A stretch of 64,000 nt of DNA from DATBQN01 sp963755825. Its GTDB lineage: Bacteria; Acidobacteriota; Thermoanaerobaculia; Multivoradales; UBA5704. Both the position numbers and the translations under genes were made by a program. The stretch is from assembly GCA_963755825.1 (NCBI GenBank), contig CAVWLA010000003.1, forward strand, positions 1,116,001-1,180,000. Reading direction: 5' to 3'. Below the pieces are notes generated by a model. That model was not told the origin of the DNA and made no database searches. It saw only the letters and a list, made by a program, of their open reading frames with translations. Below, in pieces: positions 17,529-25,968 of the stretch; within the stretch, counting starts at the first letter, position 1, and each line of letters starts with the position of its first letter.

Positions 17529-19232
17529 TCAGCCGCCGTTGGCCGGCGCCTGCCGCCGGCGGTAGACGGCGGCCTGGTACCCCCGCTGGCCCAGCTCGGG
17601 TGTCCAGCTCGAGGTCTCGAGCACCCAGGGTCCCGGCTGCTCGCTCGCCTTGACCAGGGCGACCATCTCGTAGGCCGCCTCGATGGCGCCGCCGTACTGC
17701 TTCCACTGGGCGAGCGTCGGCCGGCCGCGGGGATCGAGGAGGACGAAGACCAGATAGTCCGGACGGCGGCCGAGGACGTAGCCCATGTCGAACTTCTCGT
17801 GGCCCGCCATCCCCTTGCCGAGCGGCATCGCGAGGTGCGCGATGTGGGCGTCGGTCAGCCCCAGCATGTCGATCGTCGGCCGCTGTGAATAGAACGGAAT
17901 GCGCCCCACCGCGCCGACCGCGACGACCGCCTCGGGCGGGCTCTCGGCACGGAGCCAGCGGCCGAGCTCGGTCCAGCTCTCGTTGATGAGCGAGACGTAC
18001 TTGAGATCGTCCGCCTTCCGCGGCCAGGAGAAGACGAGCGCCAGGGCGACGAGGACGGCGAGCCCGGCGCCCGCGATCGCCCGCCGCGAGCTCGGCGGCG
18101 AAAGGGCGGCGAGCGCGCGCACGCCCTCCGCGGCGAGCAGCAGGACGAAGGGGAGCGCCGGCAACAGGAAGCGCGGCCCGAAGAAGAAGCCGAAGTCGCC
18201 GCCGACGCCGACGATGTAGACGCCGAGAGCGATCACCAGCGCGACCGGCAGCAGCCAGCGGCGGTCGCGGCGGATGCCGGCGATGGCGCCGATCAGGGCG
18301 AGGACGAGCGGCGCGCCGAGCGCGGTGTCGTGGACGCTGGCGCGCAGGTAGGTCCAGCCGCGCAGGAGGAGCGCGCGGTTGAAGCCGCCGCCGCCGGCCT
18401 TGGCGTAGAAGGTGTTGGGGAGGAGATCGCCGTAGTACGCGAACCGCCAGATGAAGTACGGCGCGGCGACGGCGAGGAAGCCGGCGGCGAGCCAGCCCGC
18501 CGTCGCCAGCCGCCCGCGCACATGGCGGGAGCCGCCGCCCTCCTCCCCGCTCGCCTGGCTCTTCTGGCTCTGGCGGCCGGCGCCGCCGACCGCGAGCTCG
18601 CAGAGGACGACGAGGCCGAAGAAGATGGCCCCCTCCGGCCGCGTCAGGCTGGCGAGGGCGAGGACCAGGCCGGCGACCAGCGGCGGCCGGGCCTCGAGAT
18701 AGAGGTAGACCCCCAGCGTGGCGAGGAAGACGAAGAGCGGCGTCTCCATGCCGGAGACGACGTAGCGCGCCTGGGCGCCGATGGCGGCGAAGAGGAGAGG
18801 GGCGATCGCCACCAGGACGCCCTCGCCGGCGGTGCTGGCGGCTTCGGCAGCATCGGCGAACAGCCGGCGGCCGAGGAGGACGAGGAGGACCAGGGTGCCG
18901 GCGGTGGCCAGGAAGGCGAGGACGGTCGACGCCGCCGGCATTCCCACCCCCAGCCGTTGCGCGGCGGCGAGGAGGACCGTCCACAGGAAGTTGGTGTAGC
19001 CCTCCACCCGCTCGCCGGCGTTGAAGACGAGGCCGAGGCCGCGGGCGAGATTGGCCGCGTAGCGGAAGGAGATGAAGGCGTCGTCGATGAGCAGCCAGGG
19101 GCCGAGCTGCACGGCGAGGAGGAGGACGCGGACGGTGAGCAGGACGGTCGACAGAGCGAGGCAGAGGCCGTCCGTCCGCGACCAGCCGGCGAGGCCCGGA
19201 GCGCCGGCCGGCCGGCGTTCCACCTCCGTCAT
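17529..19232 (-). CDS. GT-C family membrane glycosyltransferase
   Basis: A 567-residue polytopic protein. The ATG at 19232 is preferred over a GTG at 19250. After the first span it has the conserved WLLIDDAFISFRYAANL segment with the Asp pair used by GT-C enzymes, followed by FNAGERVEGYTNFLW, a signature of a widespread family of predicted polyprenyl-sugar transferases. About ten further spans are present, and the last 150 residues form a soluble domain (YSQRPTIDMLGLTDAHIAHL). The start codon overlaps the stop of a possible 12-codon leader. Its stop is 41 bp before the ADOP permease start on the same strand, so it likely heads the leftward operon. Confidence 0.84.
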   Translation of the reverse strand: MTEVERRPAGAPGLAGWSRTDGLCLALSTVLLTVRVLLLAVQLGPWLLIDDAFISFRYAANLARGLGLVFNAGERVEGYTNFLWTVLLAAAQRLGVGMPAASTVLAFLATAGTLVLLVLLGRRLFADAAEAASTAGEGVLVAIAPLLFAAIGAQARYVVSGMETPLFVFLATLGVYLYLEARPPLVAGLVLALASLTRPEGAIFFGLVVLCELAVGGAGRQSQKSQASGEEGGGSRHVRGRLATAGWLAAGFLAVAAPYFIWRFAYYGDLLPNTFYAKAGGGGFNRALLLRGWTYLRASVHDTALGAPLVLALIGAIAGIRRDRRWLLPVALVIALGVYIVGVGGDFGFFFGPRFLLPALPFVLLLAAEGVRALAALSPPSSRRAIAGAGLAVLVALALVFSWPRKADDLKYVSLINESWTELGRWLRAESPPEAVVAVGAVGRIPFYSQRPTIDMLGLTDAHIAHLAMPLGKGMAGHEKFDMGYVLGRRPDYLVFVLLDPRGRPTLAQWKQYGGAIEAAYEMVALVKASEQPGPWVLETSSWTPELGQRGYQAAVYRRRQAPANGG

Positions 19233-19267
19233 CGGCAGAGATTCCTGCACCGCGGCCGGTCCTCCAT
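19229..19267 (-). CDS. Possible 12-codon leader peptide before the GT-C gene
   Basis: An ATG at 19267 is preceded by AGGAG at a short, workable distance (about 4 nt). The frame encodes MEDRPRCRNLCR and ends in a TGA that overlaps the ATG of the GT-C gene (ATGA). The arrangement would couple translation of the operon's first gene to a short Arg/Cys-rich leader. It may be chance; no hairpins typical of attenuation were found. Confidence 0.25.
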   Translation of the reverse strand: MEDRPRCRNLCR

Positions 19268-19335
19268 TATTCTCCTAAACGCCTGCAAGGCTTCATTTTT
19301 GAGCCCGCGGATCATAGCATCCGCACCCTCCCGAT

Positions 19336-19364
19336 TTGACTTCCTGACTCTTCGCAATTACGCT
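19336..19364 (+). promoter_or_regulatory. Weak promoter candidate for the small secreted protein
   Basis: TTGACT (19336-19341) and TACGCT (19359-19364) are separated by 17 bp in an A/T-richer part of the divergent gap. The -35 matches sigma-70 in five positions, the -10 in only three. A long leader would remain before the ATG at 19467. Confidence 0.25.
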
Positions 19365-19466
19365 CTACCTACCGCGAATTGACTTGGATTCGGAGATCGC
19401 GCCCGGCCGGGGCGATCTCGTTCACGACAGCCCGCCGGATCGGTCCGGCACACAAGGAGATCTGTC

Positions 19467-20030
19467 ATGCGGAAGAGTGCTCTGTTGCAGGGAGTGATCG
19501 TGTTGTCGGCAGTCCTCGCGCTGGCGTCGCCGGCGTTCTCGGCGCAGAAGGCGTCGGGGGGCGGCAAGAGCCGGGCGGCGGTGCGGGCCTTCGCCCAGAC
19601 CACGTTCGACACCCTCAAGTCGCTCGAGGGGGATTGGCAGGGGAAGGCGTACGGCGACGACAAACCGCCGGTCATCCTGCGCTACAAGGTGACCCAGCAG
19701 GGGACGGTGGTGATGGAGACCTTCGCCCCCGGCACCAAGGCCGAGATGATCACCATGTACCACATGAACGACGACAAGCTGGTGCTGACGCACTACTGCG
19801 CCGCGGGCAACCAGCCGAACATGACGATGAGCCCGGCGCGCTCGAAGGCGGGGAACATCTCCTTCGCCTACGCCGGCGCCTCCAACCTGCTGCCCTCGAC
19901 CGATACCTACATGCACAACGGCAGCATTCACGTCATCGACGCCGACCACCTGGAGACCAACTGGACGACCTACAAGGCGGGCAAGCTCCTCGACTCCCAG
20001 AAGGTCGCCTTCGAGCGCGTCAAGCAGTAG
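19467..20030 (+). CDS. Small secreted protein, lipocalin/DUF1579-like
   Basis: A 187-residue protein with a clear signal peptide (LLQGVIVLSAVLALASPAFSA, predicted cleavage after about residue 26) and a strong AAGGAGA ribosome-binding site 8 nt before the ATG. The mature part starts with LKSLEGDWQGKAYGD, followed by alternating beta-strands such as VILRYKVTQQGTVVMETF and AEMITMYHMNDDKLVLTHYCA. This is the pattern of the small THAP4/DUF1579-like beta-barrel proteins that assess 'weight' of a lesion or ligand in unknown ways. Function is not known. It is monocistronic, followed by two hairpins, and transcribed divergently from the GT-C operon. Confidence 0.72.
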   Translation: MRKSALLQGVIVLSAVLALASPAFSAQKASGGGKSRAAVRAFAQTTFDTLKSLEGDWQGKAYGDDKPPVILRYKVTQQGTVVMETFAPGTKAEMITMYHMNDDKLVLTHYCAAGNQPNMTMSPARSKAGNISFAYAGASNLLPSTDTYMHNGSIHVIDADHLETNWTTYKAGKLLDSQKVAFERVKQ

Positions 20031-20047
20031 GAGAGTTGGCGGCGGAT

Positions 20048-20068
20048 TCGCCCCACGAGACGGGGCGA
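20048..20068. terminator. Hairpin after the small secreted protein gene
   Basis: A 7-bp perfect stem (TCGCCCC / GGGGCGA) with a 7-nt loop lies 18 bp after the stop codon at 20030. It has no T tract. Together with the next inverted repeat it separates two converging genes. Confidence 0.45.
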
Positions 20069-20081
20069 TCGCCTGGCGAGA

Positions 20082-20131
20082 TCATCCTGAGCGCAGCTTC
20101 CGGTCGAGATCCTTCGCTGCGCTCAGGATGA
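20082..20131. repeat. Dispersed palindromic repeat, copy 1
   Basis: A perfect 16-bp inverted repeat (TCATCCTGAGCGCAGC and its complement) with an 18-nt spacer lies between converging genes. The right half, with the core GATCCTTCGCTGCGCTCAG, is the same as the right arm of the longer inverted repeat at 34429-34541. The position and symmetry are those of REP-like intergenic elements that often double as bidirectional terminators. Confidence 0.75.
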
Positions 20132-20182
20132 CCATTCCCTCGGCCTCGCGGGACGGAACCGCCGTGGGCAGCCCTCTCAGTC

Positions 20183-21487
20183 TCAGTGCGGGCGAGGAGT
20201 CGCCGCCGGCGCGCGCAGATCGAGGGCGACCATGGCGTCCTCGTTGCGCAGATAGAGGCGGCCGCCGGAGAGGGTCGGCGCCGTCCAGGACTTGCCCGTC
20301 AGCACCTGCGCCCGCGCCTGCTCGCGGTAGGCCGCGGGGGTCGGCTCGACGAGCAGCAGGGCGCCGGCGTCGGAGAGGACGATGAGGTGTCCGTCGGCGA
20401 GGATCAGCGAGCCCTGGCCGAGGCCGCGCTGCTTCCACTTCTCCTCGCCGGTGTTGACGTCGACGCACTTGAAGGTGGCGTTGTCGAAGCCGTAGAGGTA
20501 GCCGCCGGCGAGCAGCGACGAGCTGAACTGGTTCTTCATCACCCGGCTCCGCCACACCTCCTCGGTCTCCAGGCGCGGGCCGCGGGCCCTGATCCGGTAG
20601 ACCGCGGCGCCGGTGTCGTAGCCCGAGGAGACGTAGACCCGGTCGGGCGGCACGAAGATCGGCGTCGAGGCGTTGACGTCGAAGGTGGTCTGCCAGGGCA
20701 CCCGCCAGAGCAGCCGGCCATCGGACGGCGCCACCGCCGCCAGCGAGGAGGCGGTGAGGAAGACCACCTGGCGCACGCCGGCCGCGGTGAGCGCGATCGG
20801 CGCCGCGTAGCTGGGGCGGTCGTCGAGCGAGGTCCAGGCCAGCCGCCCGCTCTTCTTGTCGAAGGCGGCGATCGTCCGGTTGCCGTTGCCGCCGGCCTCG
20901 ACGAGGAGGAGCTCGCCCTCGACCAGGGGCGAGGTGGCGATCCCCCAGTTCGGCGACTCCGCACCGATCTCCTGGCGCAGGTCGTGGCGCCACACCTCGC
21001 GGCCGCTCTTGGCGTCGAGCGCGTAGAGCTTGCCCTGCGAGCTCCAGGCGTAGACCATGCCGCCGTCGACGGTCGGCGTCGAGCGCGGCCCGTTCCCCAT
21101 GTCGTTCATCAGCATGTCGCCGGCGCGGAAGTGCCAGAGCGTCCTGCCGGTGACGGCGTCCAGGCAGAGCAGGATCTCGTCCCGCCCCCGGCCCACCAGG
21201 GTGTAGAGGCGCCCGTCGGCGACGGCGATGTGGGAGTAGCCCTCGCCGGCGGGGACGCGCCAGACGACCGGCGGTCCGGCGGCCGGCCAGCTCTTGAGCA
21301 GCCCGGTCTCGGCCGAGACGCCGTCCCGATGGAGGCCGCGGAACTGCGGCCAGTCGGCCGCCCAGACGGCACCGAGCGCGCCCGCGCCGAGCGTACAGAG
21401 GACGACGAGAGCCGAGAACGCACCGGCGGCGGGACGCGGCCGGCGAGGTGATGCGGACCGTACGCTCCGTCGCGCCATGGCACTCAT
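20183..21487 (-). CDS. Secreted PQQ-like beta-propeller protein
   Basis: A 434-residue protein. The ATG at 21487 is preceded by GGAGAGAGGA, a strong ribosome-binding site, and fits a signal peptide ending LGAVWA, then ADWPQFRGLHRDG, the usual first blade of this family. Repeats of the form GR.LWHF, GREVWRHDL and GRLAWTSLD recur about every 50 residues, giving a probable seven- or eight-bladed propeller. There is no PQQ-dehydrogenase catalytic Asp/Glu set, so a structural or binding role is as likely as an enzymatic one. It lies 23 bp downstream of a second propeller gene on the same strand, forming a pair. Confidence 0.88.
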   Translation of the reverse strand: MSAMARRSVRSASPRRPRPAAGAFSALVVLCTLGAGALGAVWAADWPQFRGLHRDGVSAETGLLKSWPAAGPPVVWRVPAGEGYSHIAVADGRLYTLVGRGRDEILLCLDAVTGRTLWHFRAGDMLMNDMGNGPRSTPTVDGGMVYAWSSQGKLYALDAKSGREVWRHDLRQEIGAESPNWGIATSPLVEGELLLVEAGGNGNRTIAAFDKKSGRLAWTSLDDRPSYAAPIALTAAGVRQVVFLTASSLAAVAPSDGRLLWRVPWQTTFDVNASTPIFVPPDRVYVSSGYDTGAAVYRIRARGPRLETEEVWRSRVMKNQFSSSLLAGGYLYGFDNATFKCVDVNTGEEKWKQRGLGQGSLILADGHLIVLSDAGALLLVEPTPAAYREQARAQVLTGKSWTAPTLSGGRLYLRNEDAMVALDLRAPAATPRPH

Positions 21488-21510
21488 TCCTCTCTCCTCG
21501 CGACCGCCGC

Positions 21511-22689
21511 CTAGGGGCGCGGCGCGGCGAAACAGTAGAGCAGGCCGTCGGTGGTGCCGAGGACGAGCTTGCCGTCCGCATAGGCGGGAGAGGCCTCGAT
21601 CGGCGTCCCCGTCGAGAACTGCCAGACGGGGTTGCCGGTGGCGCTGTCGAGCGCCAGGACCTCGCCGCCCTTGGTCGCCACCAGCACCCGCTCGCCGACC
21701 AGGACCGGTGAGGAATCTACCACCGTGCGCGAGGCGAAGCTCCAGCGGCTGGCGCCGGTGCGCGGGTCGAGCCCGTGCACTTCCTTGTCGCGGCCGCCGA
21801 CGACGAGGATCTTGGCATCGACCGCGGCCGAGGAGTAGAACGGCAGCTTGCGGGCCGGGTTCTCGTAGCGCCAGAGGACCTTGCCGGTCGCCAGGTCGAT
21901 CGCCAGCTCCTGGTTCTCGAAGGTGCCGAGGTAGATCCTGCCGTCGGCGACCGCCGGGCTCGCCCCTATGTAGCCGCCGAGCTGGACCTTCCACACCGGC
22001 GCGCCGCCGCGCGCCTTGAAGCGCCGCAGGTAGCCGTCGCAGCCGGCGACGATCACCGCGTCGCCGGCGACCGCCGGGCTGGCGTGCACGTAGCCCTCGG
22101 TCGTCGCCTTCCAGCGCGGCTGCCCGGTCTCCGGCGACAGGCAGTAGAGGGTCTGGTCGTAGGAGCCGAAGAGCACACAGCCGGGGGCGAAATTGGCCGA
22201 CGAGGTGATGCCGGCGCCGGCATGGAAGGTCCAGCGGCGCTTGCCGCTCGCCGCCTCGACGGCATGGAAGACGCCGGTCTCGTCGCCGAAGTAGACGACG
22301 CCGCCGGCGACCGCCGGCGACGACTTGATCTCGCCCTCCGCCTTGTACTTCCAGCGCAGGGCGCCGCTCGCCAGGTCGACGGCGTAGAGCTCGCCGTCGA
22401 GCCCGCCGACGTAGACCGTGCCGGCGGCGATGGCGGCGGTCGAGGCGATGCCCTCGCCGACGCGGAAGGTCCACAGCGGCTGGAGATTCGCCGGCAGCTC
22501 GCCGGCGGCGCGGCCGGTGAGAGCGGCGTCGCCGCGGAAGCTCGCCCAGCCGCCTGCCGCCGCCGGGCGCGCCGCCGGCGCCGCCGCTCCCAGCGCCGCC
22601 GAGATCCCGACGACGAGAGCGGCGAGAGCGGCGAGGAGGCCGCGACCTCTCCGCCTGGTGGCGAGCCGTTCGCTTGAAAGGTGGCGCAT
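21511..22689 (-). CDS. Secreted PQQ-like beta-propeller protein (BamB-like)
   Basis: A 392-residue protein with a signal peptide (GLLAALAALVVGISAALGAAAP) and at least seven short blades with very regular GR.YVGGLDGELYAVD, GALRWKY, GKRRWTF, GQPRWKA and GKVLWRY repeats. The regular 40-residue periodicity is closer to BamB than the neighbouring propellers. BamB works with the BAM outer-membrane assembly machine, but no other bam gene is nearby, so this assignment is not made. The gene is transcribed divergently from a third propeller gene with a 178-bp gap, and its stop precedes the next propeller by 23 bp. Confidence 0.87.
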   Translation of the reverse strand: MRHLSSERLATRRRGRGLLAALAALVVGISAALGAAAPAARPAAAGGWASFRGDAALTGRAAGELPANLQPLWTFRVGEGIASTAAIAAGTVYVGGLDGELYAVDLASGALRWKYKAEGEIKSSPAVAGGVVYFGDETGVFHAVEAASGKRRWTFHAGAGITSSANFAPGCVLFGSYDQTLYCLSPETGQPRWKATTEGYVHASPAVAGDAVIVAGCDGYLRRFKARGGAPVWKVQLGGYIGASPAVADGRIYLGTFENQELAIDLATGKVLWRYENPARKLPFYSSAAVDAKILVVGGRDKEVHGLDPRTGASRWSFASRTVVDSSPVLVGERVLVATKGGEVLALDSATGNPVWQFSTGTPIEASPAYADGKLVLGTTDGLLYCFAAPRP

Positions 22690-22867
22690 GCGCTGTGGCG
22701 AGCTCCTCGGCGGCGAGATCGCACGCCTCGGAGCCCGTACGCAACTATACCCATGCAGGGGCCACTCATGGCGCGCGGCGTGCCATCCGGCCGCCGCGCG
22801 GGCATCGAGCCAAGGGGCCGGATGGTATGCTCCGCGCGCCATTTCTCGACCAACTCGTGGTGCCGGC

Positions 22868-24274
22868 ATGAACCCGTTCCTGCGCTCGATCTCCGTCGCG
22901 CTGCTGGCGCTCCTCGCCGCCCCTGCCTCGCCGCAGGGCGCCGACTGGCCGATGTGGGGCGGCACGCCGCGGCGCAACATGGTCTCCGCGGCGACCGGCC
23001 TGCCGACCGCCTGGAACGTGGAGACGAATCAGGGCATCCGCTGGCGCGCCGCGCTCGGCTCGGAGACCAACGGCTCGCCGGTCGTCGCCGGCGGCAAGGT
23101 CTTCGTCGGCACCAACAACAACCATCCGCGCAATGCCGCGATCGCCGGCGACCGCTCGGTCCTCATGGCCTTCCGCGCCGCCGACGGCGGGTTCCTCTGG
23201 CAGGCGGTCTCCGACAAGCTGACCGCCAATCGCGACTGGCCGCTCTCCGGCATCTGCTCGTCGCCGCTGGTCGAGGGCAATCGCCTCTACTACATGACCA
23301 ACCGCGCCGAGCTCGTCGCCCTCGACACCGAGGGCTTCCTCGACCACACGAACGACGGCCCCTTCACCGCCGAGAGCCGCACCGGGCCGACCGACGCCGA
23401 CGTCGTCTGGAAGCTCGACATGGCGGCCGAGCTCGGCGTCGTGCCGCACTACCAGGCGGCGAGCTCGCCCGCCGTGTGGGGCGACCTGCTCTTCGTCAAC
23501 ACCTCGAACGGCATCGGCGAGAAGGGTGCGGTCGCCAACCCCCGCGCGCCGAGCTTCGTGGCGGTCAACAAGAAGACCGGCAGGGTGGTGTGGTCCGACG
23601 CCTCCCCCGCCGCGGCGATCCAGGACGGCCAGTGGTCGTCGCCGGCGGTGAGCGTCGTCGGCGGCGTCGCCCAGGCCCTCTTCGCCGGCGGCGACGGCTG
23701 GCTCTACAGCTTCGAGGCGGCGACCGGCAAGCCGCTGTGGAAGCTCGACGCCAACGCCGGCGCCGCGCCCGACGCCCGCGGCTTCTTCGTCTCGACGCCG
23801 GTCTTCGACGGCGACCGCGTCTACGTCGGCCTCGGCCAGGACCCGCAGGAGGGTCCCAAGCCGGGCCGCTTCTTCGCCATCGATGCCCGCCAGCGCGGCG
23901 ACATCACGAAGACCGGCGTCCTCTGGCGCTACGACAAGCTGAGCCGCACGATCTCGACCGCCGCCGCCGCCGACGGCCTGGTCTACATCGCCGACTTCCG
24001 CGGCATCCTCCACTGCCTGGCGGCCGACACCGGCCTGCCGCTGTGGACCTACGACACCTACGCCGCGGTCTGGGGCTCGCCCCTCCTCGCCGACGGCAAG
24101 GTCTACGTGGCGAACGAGGACGGCGACGTCACCATCCTCGCCGCCGGGCGGACGCTCAGGAAGATCGCCCAGATCCAGATGGGGCACGCCGTCTACACCA
24201 CCCCGGTGCCGGCCGGCGGCACCCTCTACATCGCCACCAAGCAGGAGCTGGTGGCGGTCGGCGCCGGCAAATGA
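22868..24274 (+). CDS. Secreted PQQ-like beta-propeller protein
   Basis: A 468-residue protein with a short signal peptide (ISVALLALLAAPASPQG), then ADWPMWGGTPRRNM and propeller blades: IRWRAALGSETNGSPVVAGG, GRVVWSDASPA, GKPLWKLDANAG, LPLWTYDTYAAVWGSPLLAD. An insertion around residues 145-185 (TESRTGPTDADVVWKLDM region) is longer than in the other propellers. The DWPMWGGTPxRN start is characteristic of a family common in planctomycetes and acidobacteria, of unknown function. The TGA stop overlaps the ATG of the GT2 gene, so the two are translationally coupled; whether the protein helps with a glycosylated product is speculation. Confidence 0.86.
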   Translation: MNPFLRSISVALLALLAAPASPQGADWPMWGGTPRRNMVSAATGLPTAWNVETNQGIRWRAALGSETNGSPVVAGGKVFVGTNNNHPRNAAIAGDRSVLMAFRAADGGFLWQAVSDKLTANRDWPLSGICSSPLVEGNRLYYMTNRAELVALDTEGFLDHTNDGPFTAESRTGPTDADVVWKLDMAAELGVVPHYQAASSPAVWGDLLFVNTSNGIGEKGAVANPRAPSFVAVNKKTGRVVWSDASPAAAIQDGQWSSPAVSVVGGVAQALFAGGDGWLYSFEAATGKPLWKLDANAGAAPDARGFFVSTPVFDGDRVYVGLGQDPQEGPKPGRFFAIDARQRGDITKTGVLWRYDKLSRTISTAAAADGLVYIADFRGILHCLAADTGLPLWTYDTYAAVWGSPLLADGKVYVANEDGDVTILAAGRTLRKIAQIQMGHAVYTTPVPAGGTLYIATKQELVAVGAGK

Positions 24275-25017
24275 GCGTGGAGACTCCCGCTTCGAAGCTG
24301 CCCTCGATCCTCGTCCCCTGCCTCAACGAGGCGGAGTGCATCGAGAGCGTGCTGCGCGCCGTGCCCGCCGAGTACGCCGCCGGCGTGCTGGTGATCGACG
24401 GCGGCTCGACCGACGGCACGGTCGAGAAGGTCCGCGGCCTCGGCTTCCGCGTCATCCGCCAGCCCGGCCGCGGCCTCGGCCGGGCGGTGGTGGCGGGGAT
24501 CGAGGGCACCGCCGGCCCGGTCATCGTCACCATCGACGCCGACGGCTCGCACGACGCCGCCGACATCCCGCGCCTGCTCGCCAAGATCGACGAGGGCTAC
24601 GACCTGGTGATCGCCTCGCGCTACTCCGACGGCCCCGAGGACGCCGGCATGTTCAGCCCGCGCCGGCGCTCGACCTCGGCCGACGACACGCCGATCCGCG
24701 AGTTCGGCAACCGCGCCTTCACCTGGCTCTGCCGGGTGCTCTTCGGCGTCCCGGCGCACGACACTCTCAACGGCTTCAAGGCCTTCCGGCGGCCGCTCTT
24801 CGACACCGTCAAGATCGAGCAGCCCGGCCAGGAGTACGACATCGAGGTCCTCCTCAAGGCCCACCTCGCCGGCTTCCGCATCGGCGAAGTGCCGATCGTC
24901 GAGCACCTGCGTCTGGCGGGAGACTCCAAGCTGAGCGTCCCCTACCACGGCGCCCGCATCCTCTGGGTGATCCTCCGCGAGCGGATGACGAGCCTCGGCC
25001 GGCGTCGGCCGAGGTAG
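24271..25017 (+). CDS. Glycosyltransferase family 2 (dolichyl/polyprenyl-phosphate sugar synthase type)
   Basis: A 248-residue GT-A enzyme: SILVPCLNEAECIESVL at the N-terminus, VLVIDGGSTDGT, the metal-binding DxD-like IDADGSHD near residues 90-97, then VIASRYSDG and a C-terminal EYDIEVLLKAHLAGFRIGEVPI segment. It resembles DPM1-like enzymes that make polyprenyl-phosphate sugars; no C-terminal membrane anchor is seen. Those are exactly the donors GT-C proteins need, and three GT-C genes lie nearby, so this could supply them (inference). It starts in an ATGA overlap with a propeller gene. Confidence 0.88.
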   Translation: MSVETPASKLPSILVPCLNEAECIESVLRAVPAEYAAGVLVIDGGSTDGTVEKVRGLGFRVIRQPGRGLGRAVVAGIEGTAGPVIVTIDADGSHDAADIPRLLAKIDEGYDLVIASRYSDGPEDAGMFSPRRRSTSADDTPIREFGNRAFTWLCRVLFGVPAHDTLNGFKAFRRPLFDTVKIEQPGQEYDIEVLLKAHLAGFRIGEVPIVEHLRLAGDSKLSVPYHGARILWVILRERMTSLGRRRPR

Positions 25018-25052
25018 GCCGTTCGGCCAGGCGCGCGAAAGCTTGCCGGCCC

Positions 25053-25829
25053 TCAGCCCGGCCGCGCGGCGAAGTCGAGCTCGGACTTGTCGGCGGGGAC
25101 CTCGAAGCGATAGCTGACCACCGTCTTCGGCGAGCAGGCTTCGGTCGATGCCGTCGGCACCTCGAAACGCTCCGGGATCGCCACCGGCACGCCGAAGTGG
25201 GTTCCCTGGATTCCCCACAGCAGGTCGTACTTGAGGATGTCGAGGTCGAGCTGGCGGCCGGCGAAGCGGCTGGCGAGGGGGCGGAGCGCTCGCGCCGTGG
25301 CCTCCACCAGCGGCAGGTAGAGGCCCCACGGCAGGCGGTTGGCGACGGCGGTGGCGAGGCGGGCGCACCAGCCCTGCTCGCGGAGGAAGAGGACGAGGAC
25401 GCTGCCGCCCGGCCGGGTGACGCGGACGAGCTCGGCGAGCGCCGCGCGCACCTGGCCGGCGTCGAGGTACATCATGGTGCCCAGGCAGAGCGCGACGTCG
25501 AAGGACGAGTCGGCGAAGGCCGAGAGGTCGGCGATGTCCCCCTGGCGGAAGGCGAGCCCGGCATCGCCGCCGGCGCGCTCGCGCGCCCGCTCGACGCAGG
25601 CGCCGCTCAGGTCGACGCCGACCACCCGCCGCGCTCCCCGCCGGCGGAGCGCCAGCGAGTAGTCGCCCACCCGGCAGCCGGCGTCGAGGATCTCCCGGCC
25701 GGCGAGCTCGCCGCCGGGGACGCCGGGAAAATAATGCTCCAGCAGACGGTCGGTGGCGGCGTCGGGGAGCGAGTGGCCGCGGGTGTGATCGAAGACGCGG
25801 CCGATGTCCTTGGGCACGGGCGGAGCCAC
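25053..25829 (-). CDS. Class I SAM-dependent methyltransferase
   Basis: A 258-residue protein beginning at GTG 25829. Motif I is EILDAGCRVGDYSLAL, where the usual GxGxG is C-R-V-G, then VVGVDLSGACVERARERAG (motif II), FRQGDIADL (motif III) and FDVALCLGTMMYLD (motif IV), as in Methyltransf_11 enzymes. The substrate is unknown. It is transcribed away from the sugar operon that begins 139 bp beyond its start and converges with the GT2 gene. Confidence 0.8.
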   Translation of the reverse strand: MAPPVPKDIGRVFDHTRGHSLPDAATDRLLEHYFPGVPGGELAGREILDAGCRVGDYSLALRRRGARRVVGVDLSGACVERARERAGGDAGLAFRQGDIADLSAFADSSFDVALCLGTMMYLDAGQVRAALAELVRVTRPGGSVLVLFLREQGWCARLATAVANRLPWGLYLPLVEATARALRPLASRFAGRQLDLDILKYDLLWGIQGTHFGVPVAIPERFEVPTASTEACSPKTVVSYRFEVPADKSELDFAARPG

Positions 25830-25968
25830 CTCGAACGGACGGGCGATGGAAGCTGGTTCGGGACCGGCCGGAAGGATAGCATTGCGCTCCGTCCGCCGCC
25901 GATGATAGCCTCCAAGATCTTGAAAGCAAGTTAGTTATCTACTTCTGCGCGATCTCCCCGAAGCGCTC

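Noticed and set aside
14278..17565. Very long plus-strand open frame opposite the GT-C and ADOP genes
   Set aside because: It is antisense to genes with clear family matches; its product is a low-complexity Arg/Glu/Ala-rich sequence caused by GC codon bias.
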